Both the position numbers and the translations under genes were made by a program. Under the pieces are notes generated by a model. That model made no database searches, was not told the origin of the DNA, and saw only the letters and a list, made by a program, of their open reading frames with translations. This document shows positions 1 to 9,547 of a stretch of 64,000 bases of DNA, piece after piece. Origin of the DNA: Propylenella binzhouense (GTDB lineage Bacteria; Pseudomonadota; Alphaproteobacteria; Rhizobiales; Afifellaceae); contig NZ_SPKJ01000006.1 of assembly GCF_009866965.1 (NCBI RefSeq), forward strand, positions 36,267 to 100,266, read 5' to 3'. The first letter of the stretch is position 1, and each line of letters starts with the position of its first letter.

Positions 1-568
1 GCTCGCGCGCATCGCGCCGACCATCGACCTCACGGTCGACCCGAGCCGCTACGTCGAGAGCGTCCGCCGGAACACCGAGACGCTCGGGCGGATCTTCGGA
101 AGGGAGAAGGAGGCGGGCGCGCTCGAGGCGAAGCTCGACGGCGCGATGGCGCGTGTGCGCGCCCTCGCCCCGGAGGCCGGGCGTTCGCTGGTCATCCTCA
201 CCACGGGCGGAAAGGTCTCCGCCTACGGCAAGGGAACGCGGTTCGGCTGGGTCCACAGCGATCTCGGCTTCGCGCAGGCGGCGGAGGGCCTGACGATCGC
301 CACGCATGGCGAGCCGGTCTCCTTCGAGTTCATCCTGAAGACCAATCCCGACACGCTCTTCGTCATCGACCGGGACGCGGCGATCGGCCGGGCCGGCAGC
401 TCGGCGAAGAAGACCCTCGACAACGACCTCGTCGCGGCGACGAAGGCGGCCCGGAACAACAGGATCGTCTATGTCGACCCCGCCCTCTGGTACATCGTCG
501 GCGGCGGCGTCGGCGCCCTCACGACGGCCGTGGAGGAGATCGGCGACGCGCTCCGCCGCGCTTCGTAG
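1..568 (+). CDS. Iron-siderophore ABC transporter substrate-binding protein (5' partial)
   Basis: C-terminal part of a periplasmic binding protein that delivers a ferric siderophore to the importer encoded just downstream. The reading frame is open from base 2, and the N-terminus with its signal peptide lies outside the window. The visible part starts with an ARIAPTIDLTVDPSRYVES-type segment and continues with the helix NTETLGRIFGREKEAG, typical of FatB/CeuE-type class III binding proteins (TroA/FecB fold). A conserved stretch near the end reads NNRIVYVDPALWYIVGGG. Followed after 42 bases by two FecCD-type permeases and an ATPase in the same direction, so it is the first of a four-gene import operon. 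The siderophore cannot be told from this fragment. Confidence 0.9.
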   Translation, partial: LARIAPTIDLTVDPSRYVESVRRNTETLGRIFGREKEAGALEAKLDGAMARVRALAPEAGRSLVILTTGGKVSAYGKGTRFGWVHSDLGFAQAAEGLTIATHGEPVSFEFILKTNPDTLFVIDRDAAIGRAGSSAKKTLDNDLVAATKAARNNRIVYVDPALWYIVGGGVGALTTAVEEIGDALRRAS

Positions 569-610
569 CGGCTCCGGCCGCCGGCACCGGACGCTCCGCA
601 TGATCCCGCA

Positions 611-1576
611 GTGATCGGGCGGCTCGCGCTCGCCCTTGTCGGCCTGGCGGTGCTCGCCTCGGCAAGCCTCGTCGTCGGCGTCGGCGATCTCGACCTGAGG
701 GGCCTCGTGACAGGCGGGGCGGACGCCGAAACGCTCCGCCTGCTCGCGGTCAGCCGGATTCCGCGGACCGTGGCCGTCATCCTCGCCGGTGCGTCGATGG
801 GGATAGCGGCGGTCATCATGCAGATGCTCTTCCGCAACCGCTTCGTGGAGCCGACGACCTCGGGCGGCGCCGAAGCGGCGAGCCTCGGGCTGCTCGCGGT
901 CGCGCTCCTCGCCCCCGACCTGCCGGTGATGGGAAAGATGCTCGTGGCAGCGCTCTTCTCGCTTGCCGGCACGGCGCTCTTCCTGCTGCTGGTGGACAGG
1001 CTGCCGGTGCGCTCGACCCTGATCGTGCCGCTCCTCGGCATCATGCTCGGCAAGGTCATCGAGGCCGTGACGACCTTCTTCGCGTACCGCTACGACCTCC
1101 TGCAATCCCTCGCGGCCTGGACCAACGGCGACTTCTCGGGCGTGCTGCGCGGCCGGTACGAGCTGCTCTGGGTCGCCGCCGCCCTGACGGCGCTCGCCTA
1201 TCTCGCGGCCGACCGCTTCACCGTGGCGGGGCTCGGCGAGAGCTTCACCACCAATCTCGGGCTGAACTACAGGCGCATCGTCACGCTCGGGCTCGCCGTC
1301 GTCTCGCTCGTCACCGCCGCCACGGTGGTGACGGTCGGAACGGTGCCCTTCCTCGGCCTGATCGTCGCCAATCTCGTCAGCATGCTGGCAGGCGACAATC
1401 TGCGCCGCTCGATGCCATGGATCGCGCTCGCCGGCGCGGCCTTCCTGCTCGCCTCGGACATTCTCGGCCGGCTCGTCCGGTTTCCGTACGAAGTCCCGGT
1501 CGGAACTGTGGTCGGTGTCGTCGGAAGCGGTATCTTCCTGGTGCTTCTCCTTGGCCGACGGGCGCGCTTTGGCTGA
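611..1576 (+). CDS. Iron-siderophore ABC transporter permease (FecCD family, FatD/CeuB-like)
   Basis: Inner-membrane permease of the siderophore importer, 321 aa, the usual length for FecCD proteins, hydrophobic throughout with about nine to ten membrane spans. Family landmarks are RIPRTVAVILAGASMG in the first loop and the late segment VGTVPFLGLIVANLVS, the region that contacts the ATPase. The start is GTG at 611. An ATG at 600 is rejected because it runs into a stop after four codons. The 3' end overlaps the next permease by a few bases, indicating translational coupling. It should form a heterodimer with the next gene product. Confidence 0.92.
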   Translation: MIGRLALALVGLAVLASASLVVGVGDLDLRGLVTGGADAETLRLLAVSRIPRTVAVILAGASMGIAAVIMQMLFRNRFVEPTTSGGAEAASLGLLAVALLAPDLPVMGKMLVAALFSLAGTALFLLLVDRLPVRSTLIVPLLGIMLGKVIEAVTTFFAYRYDLLQSLAAWTNGDFSGVLRGRYELLWVAAALTALAYLAADRFTVAGLGESFTTNLGLNYRRIVTLGLAVVSLVTAATVVTVGTVPFLGLIVANLVSMLAGDNLRRSMPWIALAGAAFLLASDILGRLVRFPYEVPVGTVVGVVGSGIFLVLLLGRRARFG

Positions 1577-2537
1577 CGAGCGGACGCCGCGGCGGACCCG
1601 GATCGTCCTCGGCACGCTCGGCGCGGCGGCGGCGCTTTCGGCCGCCGCCTTCATGACCGTCGGGGCGCGCGGCGACTGGGCCTTCGTGCTGGCGTTCCGG
1701 GCCGAGAAGCTCGCCGGCCTCGTCCTCGTCGCCGCCGCGGTGGCGATCGCGACGGTGCTCTTCCAGACGATCGCCGAGAACCGGATCCTGACCCCGGCGG
1801 TGATGGGCTTCGATTCCCTCTATCTCGCGATCCAGACCGGTGCCGTCCACTTCCTCGGCTCGCGCGCGCTGGTCGCGCTCGACCCCCGCCTTCGCTTCGT
1901 CGTCGAGACCGCCGCCATGGTCGCGCTTTCCGGCCTGCTCTTCCGATGGCTCTTTCTCGGCCGGCGCCGCAGCATCCATCTCGTGGTCCTCGCCGGGCTC
2001 GTCTTCGGCCTCTTCTTCCGGAGCCTGTCGAGCATGGTGCAGCGGATGCTGGATCCGAACGAGTTCGCCGTGGTGCAGGACATGATGTTCGCGAGCTTCA
2101 ACAAGGTCGATACGGACCTCCTGGCGGTCGCCGCCGCGGCGGTCGCGGGTTCGGGCATCGTCTGCCTCCGTCTCGTCCACGCGCTCGACGTGCTCGCGCT
2201 CGGCCGCGACCTCTCCGTCAATCTGGGCGTCGACCATCGCCGGCTGGTGACGGCCCTCTTCGCCGTGGTCGCGATCCTCGTTTCCGTCTCCACGGCGCTC
2301 GTGGGCCCGATCACGTTCTTCGGCCTGCTCGTCGCGAGCCTTGCCTATCAGGTCGCCGGCAGCGACCGGCACCGCGAGACGCTCCCTGCGGCAATCCTGA
2401 TCGCGATCGTCGCGCTCGTCGGCGGGCAGACGGTGCTCGAGCGCGTGTTCGGTCTCGATACCGCCCTCAGCGTCATCGTCGACTTCGCCGGCGGGCTCGC
2501 CTTCCTCGTCCTCCTCCTGCGGAGCGCCCGCGCATGA
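1569..2537 (+). CDS. Iron-siderophore ABC transporter permease (FecCD family, FatC/CeuC-like)
   Basis: Second permease half of the siderophore importer, 322 aa from the chosen TTG start, which overlaps the previous stop by 8 bases. The frame is also open from a GTG at 1515 and a TTG at 1551, but those would add an atypical N-terminus and a longer overlap. FecCD landmarks include TVLFQTIAENRILTPAVMGFDSLY and, near the C-terminus, VGPITFFGLLVASLAYQ. The stop codon overlaps the ATPase start in an ATGA junction. Start choice is uncertain because no clear Shine-Dalgarno sequence is visible; the family call is firm. Confidence 0.9.
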   Translation: MADERTPRRTRIVLGTLGAAAALSAAAFMTVGARGDWAFVLAFRAEKLAGLVLVAAAVAIATVLFQTIAENRILTPAVMGFDSLYLAIQTGAVHFLGSRALVALDPRLRFVVETAAMVALSGLLFRWLFLGRRRSIHLVVLAGLVFGLFFRSLSSMVQRMLDPNEFAVVQDMMFASFNKVDTDLLAVAAAAVAGSGIVCLRLVHALDVLALGRDLSVNLGVDHRRLVTALFAVVAILVSVSTALVGPITFFGLLVASLAYQVAGSDRHRETLPAAILIAIVALVGGQTVLERVFGLDTALSVIVDFAGGLAFLVLLLRSARA

Positions 2538-3292
2538 TCGAGATCGACAGCGTCACCAAGCGCTACGGCGAAACCGCGGTGGTCGACGACGTGAGCCTTG
2601 CATTGCCAGCGGGCGGGATCACCGCGATCGTCGGTCCGAACGGCGCGGGCAAGTCGACGCTTCTCTCGATCGTTGCGCGGCTCGCGCCAGCGGATGCCGG
2701 ACGGGTGCGGGTCGACGGCCTCGACGTGGCGTCGACGCCGGGCGCGGTCCTCGCCAAGCGGCTCGCCATGCTCCGGCAGGAGAACCAGGTGCTGGCGCGG
2801 CTGACCGTCCGGGAGCTGGTGGCGTTCGGCCGCTACCCGCATTCGAGGGGCAGGCCGACGGCCGAGGACGAACGGCACGTGGCGAATTCGATCGCCTATC
2901 TCGGCCTCGAGCCGCTCCAGGAGCGATTCCTCGACGAGCTGTCGGGCGGCCAGCGCCAGCGCGCCTTCGTGGCGATGGTGCTCTGCCAGGACACGGACTA
3001 CGTCCTCCTCGACGAGCCGCTCAACAGCCTCGACATGAAGCACGCCGCGGCGATGATGCGGCTCCTGCGCCGTGCCGCGGACGAGCTCGGAAAATCCATC
3101 GTCCTGGTCCTGCACGACATCAATTTCGCGGCCGCCTATGCCGACCGGATCGTGGCGATGCGGGACGGCCGCGTGGTGTTCGACGGTCCGCCCGAAGGCC
3201 TGATGCGGGAGGACGTGCTCGAAAGCGTCTACGACATGCGCATCCGCGTCGAGGCGATCGGGGACTGGCGCCTCGCCGTCTATTACCGCTGA
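2534..3292 (+). CDS. Iron-siderophore ABC transporter ATP-binding protein (FatE/VctC-like)
   Basis: Cytoplasmic ATPase that powers the importer, 252 aa. Walker [10 protein letters not shown] is at residues 34-42, the signature LSGGQRQR begins near residue 136, and Walker B VLLDEP with the catalytic Glu is near residue 161, followed by the H-loop LVLHDINFA. These are all intact. The NSLDMKHA motif after Walker B is typical of the ferric-siderophore subfamily. Start is ATG in the ATGA overlap with the second permease, so all three transporter genes are translationally linked. Last gene of the operon. Confidence 0.93.
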   Translation: MIEIDSVTKRYGETAVVDDVSLALPAGGITAIVGPNGAGKSTLLSIVARLAPADAGRVRVDGLDVASTPGAVLAKRLAMLRQENQVLARLTVRELVAFGRYPHSRGRPTAEDERHVANSIAYLGLEPLQERFLDELSGGQRQRAFVAMVLCQDTDYVLLDEPLNSLDMKHAAAMMRLLRRAADELGKSIVLVLHDINFAAAYADRIVAMRDGRVVFDGPPEGLMREDVLESVYDMRIRVEAIGDWRLAVYYR

Positions 3293-3428
3293 CCCTCGGC
3301 GCGGCCACACGGCTTGCGGGCGCGCCGACTTGGCCTATTCTCAGCGGCCAGATCGATCGGCCTGCGCGAGGCTTCCTCCCCCGAGGGAGGAGGTGGCAAG
3401 CGAGGGTCCTGTCAGCGCGGAGCGCCCG

Positions 3429-4388
3429 ATGTCCTACCAGCCTGCGGAAGATCCGGTCCCCGGCGATCCCCATTCGTGCTCCGCGATCGAAACGGTGATC
3501 GTGCCGCGCGCGAGCGACCTCGGCGGCTTCGAGGTCAGGCGCGCGCTGCCCTCCAGGGGCCGCAAGATGATCGGACCGTTCATCTTCTTCGACCAGATGG
3601 GGCCGGCCGAGTTCTTCCTGGGCAACGGCATCGACGTGCGTCCGCACCCCCATATCGGTCTTGCGACCGTCACGTACCTCTTCACCGGCGCGATCACGCA
3701 CCGGGATTCCCTCGGCACCGAGATCGACATCGAGCCGGGCGCCGTGAACCTGATGGCGGCGGGGCGCGGCATCGCGCATTCGGAGCGGACCCCGGCGCGG
3801 CTGCGGACCGGCGGCACGAGTCTCTTCGGCATCCAGACCTGGGTCGCACTGCCGCTCGGTCTGGAGGAAGCGGCTCCGAGCTTCCGCCATCATCCCGCCG
3901 CGGAGCTGCCGGTGATCGAGGATGGCGGCGCGCGCGTTCGCCTCGTCGCGGGTTCGCTCTACGGCGCGAGCTCGCCCGTCGAAGCCTTCTCGGAAACCGT
4001 CTACGCCGATGTCCAGCTCGCCGCCGGCGCGGCCATCCCGCTCGATCCGAGCTTCGAGGAGCGCGGCCTCTATGTCGTTTCCGGCGAGATCGAGATCGCC
4101 GGGGACCGCTTCGAGGGCCCGCAGCTCCTCGTCTTCCGGCCGGGCGACACGATCACGGTGCGCGCCGTCTCCGCAAGCCGGCTGATGGTCCTCGGCGGCG
4201 CGGCCATGGACGGCGACCGCTACATCTGGTGGAACTTCGTGTCGTCCCGCCGCGAGCGGATCGAGGCGGCGCGGAACGACTGGGAGGCGGGCCGCTTCGA
4301 CCGCGTCCAGGGCGAGGCGCCCGACGAGTTCATCCCGGCCCCGCCGCAGGTCCGGCTCGCCGAGAAGCGTCGCGTCGATTATCCCTGA
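3429..4388 (+). CDS. Pirin family protein
   Basis: Bicupin of the pirin family, 319 aa. The N-terminal cupin carries the metal-ligand region [19 protein letters not shown] followed by a Glu-containing GRGIAHSER segment, matching pirins and YhhW quercetinases. The C-terminal half holds the second cupin and a pirin C-terminal domain ending in EFIPAPP. Pirins bind a single Fe and may act as quercetin 2,3-dioxygenases or transcription cofactors; which applies here is unknown. The frame is open upstream to 3330 but ATG 3429 gives the usual pirin N-terminus ([20 protein letters not shown] follows). Stands alone between the siderophore operon and dxs. Confidence 0.88.
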   Translation: MSYQPAEDPVPGDPHSCSAIETVIVPRASDLGGFEVRRALPSRGRKMIGPFIFFDQMGPAEFFLGNGIDVRPHPHIGLATVTYLFTGAITHRDSLGTEIDIEPGAVNLMAAGRGIAHSERTPARLRTGGTSLFGIQTWVALPLGLEEAAPSFRHHPAAELPVIEDGGARVRLVAGSLYGASSPVEAFSETVYADVQLAAGAAIPLDPSFEERGLYVVSGEIEIAGDRFEGPQLLVFRPGDTITVRAVSASRLMVLGGAAMDGDRYIWWNFVSSRRERIEAARNDWEAGRFDRVQGEAPDEFIPAPPQVRLAEKRRVDYP

Positions 4389-4477
4389 CAGACCTCCGGC
4401 GGCTCACTCCAAGCCGGCCTTGGCCCGCCCTATGTATGTGGTGTAACCGTCCACCCCTTCGTTCGCGCCCCGGATCC

Positions 4478-6409
4478 ATGGCACCACCTTCCACTCCGCT
4501 CCTTGACCGCGTCCGCACGCCGGACGACCTGCGGAAGCTCCGGGAAGAGGATCTCGGGCAGCTCGCGGCCGAGCTCCGCGCGGAGATGGTCGACGCGGTC
4601 TCCGTCACCGGCGGCCACCTCGGGGCCGGGCTCGGGGTGATCGAGCTGACGGTCGCGCTCCACTATATCTTCGACACCCCGCGCGACCGGCTGATCTGGG
4701 ACGTCGGCCACCAGGCCTATCCGCACAAGATCCTGACCGGGCGGCGCGACCGCATCCGGACGCTGCGCCAGGGCGGCGGGCTTTCCGGATTCACGCGCCG
4801 GAGCGAGAGCGCGTACGACCCATTCGGAGCGGCCCACTCCTCGACCTCCATCTCGGCCGGCCTCGGCATGGCGGTCGCGCGCGACCTCTCCGGCGGCGAC
4901 AACAAGGTCGTCGCCGTGATCGGCGACGGCGCGATGTCGGCCGGGATGGCCTATGAGGCGATGAACAATGCGGGCGCGCTGAAATCGCGCCTCATCGTGA
5001 TCCTCAACGACAACGACATGTCGATCGCGCCGCCGACGGGCGCGATGCGGGCCCATCTTGCGCGCCTCGTCTCCGGGCGCACCTATCTGACCATCCGCGA
5101 GGCGGCGAAGAGCTTCACGAGCCGGCTGCCCCGCTTCATCCGCGAGAAGGCGCGCCAGACGGAGGAATATGCCCGCGGCTTCTGGACGGGCGGCACCCTC
5201 TTCGAGGAGCTCGGCTTCTACTATGTCGGGCCGATCGACGGCCACAATCTCGACCATCTCCTTCCGGTTCTGAAGAACGTGCGCGACGCCGACGAGGGCC
5301 CGATCCTCGTCCACGTGGTGACGCAGAAGGGCAAGGGCTACGCCCCAGCCGAGGCCTCCGACGACAAGTATCACGGCGTCGGCAAGTTCAACGTCGTGAC
5401 CGGCGAGCAGGCCAAGGCCAAGGCGAACGCGCCGTCCTACACCCGGGTCTTCGCCACCTCCCTCGTCCAGGAGGCGGAGCGGGACGACAAGATCGTCGCC
5501 GTCACGGCCGCGATGCCGGCGGGCACCGGGCTCGATCTCTTCGGCGAGGCGTTTCCGGCGCGCATGTTCGACGTCGGCATCGCGGAACAGCATGCCGTCA
5601 CCTTTTCCGCCGGAATGGCGGCGGAGGGCCTGAAGCCGTTCTGCGCGATCTATTCGACCTTCCTGCAGCGCGCCTACGACCAGGTCGTGCACGACGTCGC
5701 GATCCAGAACCTGCCGGTGCGGTTCCCGATCGATCGCGCGGGCCTGGTCGGAGCCGACGGCGCCACGCATGCCGGCAGCTTCGACGTCGCCTATCTCGGC
5801 TGCGTGCCGAACATGGTCGTCATGGCGGCCGCCGACGAGGCGGAGCTCCGCCACATGGTCCGCACCGCCGCCGCCTATGACGAGGGACCGATCGCCTTCC
5901 GCTATCCCCGCGGGGAAGGTGTCGGGATCGATCTTCCGGAGCGCGGCGAGATCCTGACGATCGGCCGCGGCCGGATCCTCCGGGAGGGCACGAAGATCGC
6001 CCTCGTCACGCTCGGCGGCCGGCTCCAGGAGGCCCTCAAGGCGGCGGAGATCCTGGAGACGCACGGCCTTTCGACCACCGTCGCGGACGCCCGCTTCGCC
6101 AAGCCGCTCGACACCGACCTCGTGCTCCGGCTCGCCGCCGAGCACGAGGCGCTGATCACGGTGGAGGAAGGGTCGATCGGCGGCTTCGGAAGCTACGTTC
6201 TGGGCACGCTCGCCGAGGCCGGACGGCTCGACGACGGACTGACGGTGCGGACGCTCGTACTTCCCGACCGCTTCATCGACCATGACAGGCCGGATGCCAT
6301 GTACGCCGGGGCCGGGCTCGACGCGCCGGCCATCGTCGCGAAGGTATTCGAAGCGCTCGGCCGCCGCCCGGTAGAGAAGCGGCCGCGCCTCGGCCAGGCG
6401 GGAAGCTGA
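4478..6409 (+). CDS. dxs: 1-deoxy-D-xylulose-5-phosphate synthase
   Basis: First enzyme of the MEP isoprenoid pathway: condenses pyruvate and glyceraldehyde 3-phosphate with thiamine diphosphate. 643 aa, normal length. The TPP/Mg motif [18 protein letters not shown] begins near residue 149 with the characteristic DNDMSI segment after it. The catalytic Glu of the pyrimidine domain is in [17 protein letters not shown] near residue 370, and the transketolase C-terminal domain ends the protein. The N-terminus [14 protein letters not shown] fixes the ATG at 4478. In Hyphomicrobiales dxs is commonly found close to a TlyA-type methyltransferase, as here. Confidence 0.97.
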   Translation: MAPPSTPLLDRVRTPDDLRKLREEDLGQLAAELRAEMVDAVSVTGGHLGAGLGVIELTVALHYIFDTPRDRLIWDVGHQAYPHKILTGRRDRIRTLRQGGGLSGFTRRSESAYDPFGAAHSSTSISAGLGMAVARDLSGGDNKVVAVIGDGAMSAGMAYEAMNNAGALKSRLIVILNDNDMSIAPPTGAMRAHLARLVSGRTYLTIREAAKSFTSRLPRFIREKARQTEEYARGFWTGGTLFEELGFYYVGPIDGHNLDHLLPVLKNVRDADEGPILVHVVTQKGKGYAPAEASDDKYHGVGKFNVVTGEQAKAKANAPSYTRVFATSLVQEAERDDKIVAVTAAMPAGTGLDLFGEAFPARMFDVGIAEQHAVTFSAGMAAEGLKPFCAIYSTFLQRAYDQVVHDVAIQNLPVRFPIDRAGLVGADGATHAGSFDVAYLGCVPNMVVMAAADEAELRHMVRTAAAYDEGPIAFRYPRGEGVGIDLPERGEILTIGRGRILREGTKIALVTLGGRLQEALKAAEILETHGLSTTVADARFAKPLDTDLVLRLAAEHEALITVEEGSIGGFGSYVLGTLAEAGRLDDGLTVRTLVLPDRFIDHDRPDAMYAGAGLDAPAIVAKVFEALGRRPVEKRPRLGQAGS

Positions 6410-6503
6410 GGCGCTCCCGGCCGGCCATGCGTGACGAATGGGCGCGGGTGCCGCGTCCAAACGCGCCGTCGGCGGGTGCCGCGCGACCTGCCATATTGAG
6501 CGC

Positions 6504-6677
6504 ATGCCGAACCTGCTCCTTCGCCTCTGGCTTCCGCTTGCCGTCGCGATTCTCCTGACGATCGCCGCCGCGGTGACCTTGACGCGCGCCGAGGAACCGG
6601 CTTTCCCCGGCGGGATCCGCTCGGCCGCGGGCACGCGAGCCGATCCGCCCGGCGGCTCAATCGGGTTCCGGTCCTGA
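6504..6677 (+). CDS. Small single-span membrane protein, hypothetical
   Basis: Predicted 57-aa protein with one N-terminal hydrophobic segment (LLLRLWLPLAVAILLTIAAAV) and a short Gly/Pro-rich tail. It lies between dxs and the SCO chaperone, 18 bases before the latter, in the same direction. I recognise no family. It could be a membrane-anchored peptide or, less likely, a cleaved signal peptide with a short tail. Coding status rests on position, a plausible ATG and the clean hydrophobic block only. Confidence 0.45.
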   Translation: MPNLLLRLWLPLAVAILLTIAAAVTLTRAEEPAFPGGIRSAAGTRADPPGGSIGFRS

Positions 6678-6695
6678 CCGGCAAGAGGGGACGGC

Positions 6696-7304
6696 ATGAA
6701 CGCATTGCGTGCGCTGAGGCTCTTTCTCTGGCTGCTCGTCCCGGTGGCGGCCTTCGTGGCGGCCGGCTACTACTTCACCGTCATCCGGGCGCCTGCCGAC
6801 AGCGGCGGCGTGGCGGTGAACGCGCCGCTCGGCGGTCCCTTCCAGCTCGTCGACGGCGACGGCAAGCCGGTCACGGAATCAATCTTCCGCGACGAGCCGA
6901 GCGCGGTCTTCTTCGGCTTCACGCATTGCCCCGACGTGTGCCCGACGGCTCTCTCCGACATGGCGCAATGGATCGATGCCCTCGGGGCTGACGCCGACCG
7001 CATGCGCTTCGTCTTCGTGACCGTCGATCCGGAGCGCGACACGCCCGAGGTCATGAAGGAATATGTCGGCGCCTTCTCGCCGAAGATCATGGGCGTCACG
7101 GGCGAGCCGGCGAAGGTGACGTCGATGCTCGACGACTATCACATCTACTACAGGAAGGTGCCGACGGAGGGCGGCGACTACAGCATGGACCATTCCGCCT
7201 CGATCTTCCTCCTGAACGAGCGCGGCGAGCTCACGGGCACGATCAGCCCGGACGAATCCGGCGACAGCGCCGTGGCGAAACTGAAGCGACTTGTGGCAGG
7301 ATAG
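6696..7304 (+). CDS. SCO1/SenC/PrrC family copper chaperone
   Basis: Membrane-anchored thioredoxin-fold protein that delivers copper to the CuA site of cytochrome oxidase or acts as a thiol reductant. 202 aa: one N-terminal membrane anchor (LFLWLLVPVAAFVAAGYYF), then the soluble domain facing the periplasm. The copper ligands are all present: Cys78 and Cys82 in HCPDVCPT, and His166 in SMDHSASIFLL. ATG 6696 follows an AGAGGGG ribosome-binding site. A tiny membrane ORF follows 26 bases later. Confidence 0.93.
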   Translation: MNALRALRLFLWLLVPVAAFVAAGYYFTVIRAPADSGGVAVNAPLGGPFQLVDGDGKPVTESIFRDEPSAVFFGFTHCPDVCPTALSDMAQWIDALGADADRMRFVFVTVDPERDTPEVMKEYVGAFSPKIMGVTGEPAKVTSMLDDYHIYYRKVPTEGGDYSMDHSASIFLLNERGELTGTISPDESGDSAVAKLKRLVAG

Positions 7305-7330
7305 GTCCGGAACCTGATCGGGCCAGCACC

Positions 7331-7471
7331 ATGGACCTCACCTCTTCCGGCCTGCGCGTCGTCGTCCTCGCCTTCGGCGTGGTCGCCCTCCTTGCCGGTG
7401 CCGGCTGGGCCGTCTACGGCGACGAGATCTTTCTTTCCATCCTCATGGCCGGGATCGCCGGCTGCCTCTGA
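7331..7471 (+). CDS. Small two-span membrane protein, hypothetical
   Basis: 46-aa frame starting at ATG 7331, 26 bases after the SCO chaperone. It has two hydrophobic stretches (VVVLAFGVVALLAGAGW and IFLSILMAGIAGCL) split by a short polar turn YGDE. It is ended by a perfect stem-loop (7482-7498), which suits the end of a small transcription unit with the SCO gene. No family recognised; a role beside the copper chaperone is inference only. Confidence 0.45.
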   Translation: MDLTSSGLRVVVLAFGVVALLAGAGWAVYGDEIFLSILMAGIAGCL

Positions 7472-7481
7472 ACGATTGCGC

Positions 7482-7498
7482 GGCCGGACGATCCGGCC
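7482..7498. terminator. Stem-loop between the SCO unit and tlyA
   Basis: Perfect inverted repeat GGCCGGA-cga-TCCGGCC, 7-bp arms with a 3-base loop, 11 bases after the stop of the small membrane ORF and 13 bases before tlyA. No T-run follows on the plus strand, so it is not a textbook intrinsic terminator. It could be a Rho-assisted terminator, an RNA-stabilising hairpin, or could affect access to the tlyA start. Confidence 0.35.
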
Positions 7499-7511
7499 CA
7501 TCTAGCGCGCG

Positions 7512-8255
7512 ATGAACACGCGGCAGCGTCTCGACGAGGCTCTGGTTGCGGCCGGCCTCGCGCCGAGCCGCTCGCGCGCACGCGACATGGTCCTGCGCGG
7601 CACGGTCTCCATCGACGGCGTGCGAGGAGAGCGGCCCGGCCAGCGCGTTTCGCCGGACGCGGTCCTCGCGGTCGCCGATCCCGCCGCCAGCTATGTGTCG
7701 CGCGCCGCGCTGAAGCTCGTCGCCGCCCTCGATTCCTTCGGCTACGACCCGTCCGGGCGGGTCTGCCTCGATCTCGGGTCCTCGACCGGCGGCTTCACGC
7801 AGGTCCTGCTCCGGCGCGACGCCCGCCGCGTGCACGCGGTCGATGTCGGCCGGGACCAGCTCGATCCCGTCCTTGCCGGCGATCCGCGCGTGCGGAGCCG
7901 GGAAGGCCTCAACGCCCGCGAGCTGACCGCCGCTCATCTTGACGGCGACCCGATCGAAGCCGTCGTGTCGGATCTGAGCTTCATCAGCCTGACGGTCGCG
8001 CTGCCGCCGGCGCTCGCGCTGGCCGCCTCGGGCGCCTGGGGCGTGTTTCTGGTGAAGCCGCAATTCGAGGTCGGCCGCGAGGGCATCGGCCGGGGCGGGA
8101 TCGTCCGGGATCCGGGTCTCGCCGAGGCCGCCGCCGAGCGGGTCGCCGGCTGGCTCGCGGCCCGGTCCGGATGGACCGTCGACGCGCTGATCCCGTCCCC
8201 GATCGCAGGCGGAGACGGCAACCGGGAGTTCCTGCTCGGGGGCCGCCATGGCTGA
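7512..8255 (+). CDS. tlyA: TlyA family RNA methyltransferase
   Basis: Predicted 2'-O-methyltransferase acting on ribosomal RNA, 247 aa. Residues 1-65 form an S4 RNA-binding domain (MNTRQRLDEALVAAGLAPS start). The rest is an FtsJ/RrmJ-fold domain with the SAM motif CLDLGSSTGGFT, then VVSDLSFISLTVALPP and FLVKPQFEVGR, which are TlyA hallmarks. Also annotated as hemolysin A in older work. The stop overlaps the next methyltransferase by 8 bases, so two RNA-modifying enzymes are translationally coupled. Confidence 0.93.
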   Translation: MNTRQRLDEALVAAGLAPSRSRARDMVLRGTVSIDGVRGERPGQRVSPDAVLAVADPAASYVSRAALKLVAALDSFGYDPSGRVCLDLGSSTGGFTQVLLRRDARRVHAVDVGRDQLDPVLAGDPRVRSREGLNARELTAAHLDGDPIEAVVSDLSFISLTVALPPALALAASGAWGVFLVKPQFEVGREGIGRGGIVRDPGLAEAAAERVAGWLAARSGWTVDALIPSPIAGGDGNREFLLGGRHG

Positions 8256-9477
8256 GACGGTGCGGGTCGCCGCGCTCGGCCATCGCGGCGACGGCGTGGC
8301 GGCGGGCCCGGAGGGAGCGCTCTACGTTCCCTTCACGCTTCCCGGCGAAGAGGTGCGGATCGAGCGTGCCGGCACGCGCGCGCGGCTTCTCGAAATCATG
8401 GCGCCGAGCCCCGAACGCGTCGCCCCCGCCTGCCCGCATTTCGGGCTCTGCGGCGGCTGCCAGCTCCAGATGATGTCGCTCGATGCGGCCCGTTCCCTGA
8501 AGCGGCGCTTCGTCGCGGATGCGCTCGCGCGGGAAGGGATCGGAGCCGAACCGGCGGAGACGATCGGCGTCGATCCGGCCAGCCGGCGGCGCGCGGCGCT
8601 CACCGCCGTGAAGGCCGGCGACCGCGTGCTCCTCGGCTTCAACGAGCGAAACTCCAACCGCCTCGTCGACCTTGAACGCTGCGTGGTCCTCGTGCCCGGG
8701 ATCGCCGGACGGCTGCCGGCGATCCGCCGTCTGCTTGCGCCGCTGCTCGCGCCGAGAAAGCCGGCGCGGGTGACCGTCCTTGCGACCGGCACCGGCCTCG
8801 ACATCGCCGTCGAAGGAACGGCGCGGCGCGGCCCGGGGCGGCTTCCGCATCTTCTCGAGCTCGCGGAAGCGGCCGGCATCGCCCGCCTCAGCCTCGACGG
8901 CGAGGTGCTGCTCGGGCTCGCCGAGCCGCGGCTCGCGGTCGGCGGCCTGGACATCGTCCCGCCGCCCGGCGCCTTCGTGCAGGCCTCCGCCGAAGCGGAG
9001 GCGGCGATGACCCGCCTCGTCGTCCGGCATCTCGCCGGCGCCGGGAACGTGGTCGACCTCTTCGCCGGGCTCGGCACGTTCAGCCTGGCGCTCGCCCGCA
9101 CGGCACGCGTGACCGCCGTGGAATCGGCCGGTCCCGCTCTCGACGCCCTTGCGGCGGCCGCACGCCGCGCGACCGGCCTCAAGCCGATCCGGACCGAGCG
9201 CCGGGACCTCTTCGCCTTCCCGCTCGCGGAGGGCGAGCTCGCCCGCTTCGACGGCGCCGTGTTCGACCCGCCGCGGGCAGGCGCGAAAGCGCAGGCCGCC
9301 CTGCTCGCGCGGTCCACGATCGGCCGCATTGCTGCGGTCTCCTGCAATCCGGCGAGCTTCGCCCGGGACGCCCGCCTGCTCGTCGACGGCGGCTATCGGC
9401 TGGAGACGGTGGTCCCGGTCGATCAGTTCGTCCATTCCGCCGAAGTGGAGGTCGTCGGGCTCTTCGTCCGGACCTGA
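8248..9477 (+). CDS. Class I SAM-dependent RNA m5U methyltransferase (RlmD/TrmA family)
   Basis: Uridine-C5 RNA methyltransferase with an iron-sulfur cluster, 409 aa. Four cluster cysteines are visible: C62, C68 and C71 in CPHFGLCGGC, and C145 in LERCVV. The C-terminal half holds the Rossmann fold with VVDLFAGLGTFSLALA, the motif FDPPRAGAKAQ, and the catalytic nucleophile C366 in VSCNPASFARD. An N-terminal TRAM-like region (residues 1-55) precedes the cluster. The target may be 23S rRNA or tRNA and cannot be set from sequence alone. It overlaps tlyA by 8 bases. Confidence 0.9.
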   Translation: MAETVRVAALGHRGDGVAAGPEGALYVPFTLPGEEVRIERAGTRARLLEIMAPSPERVAPACPHFGLCGGCQLQMMSLDAARSLKRRFVADALAREGIGAEPAETIGVDPASRRRAALTAVKAGDRVLLGFNERNSNRLVDLERCVVLVPGIAGRLPAIRRLLAPLLAPRKPARVTVLATGTGLDIAVEGTARRGPGRLPHLLELAEAAGIARLSLDGEVLLGLAEPRLAVGGLDIVPPPGAFVQASAEAEAAMTRLVVRHLAGAGNVVDLFAGLGTFSLALARTARVTAVESAGPALDALAAAARRATGLKPIRTERRDLFAFPLAEGELARFDGAVFDPPRAGAKAQAALLARSTIGRIAAVSCNPASFARDARLLVDGGYRLETVVPVDQFVHSAEVEVVGLFVRT

Positions 9478-9547
9478 CCCCGCACTGCGGCAAGAGGAAG
9501 CTGGACGGCGCGTGGCGCCGCACCATCTCCCCTGCGGAGAGATCGGA

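Noticed and set aside
600..614. ATG at 600 as start of the first siderophore permease
   Set aside because: Runs into TGA after four codons; GTG at 611 is the usable start.
3314..4477. Plus-strand frame open upstream of dxs through the pirin gene
   Set aside because: Out of frame with pirin and Arg-rich; dxs starts at 4478.
4430..6697. 755-codon minus-strand frame opposite dxs
   Set aside because: Shadow of dxs in high-GC DNA; no domain and composition typical of antisense frames.
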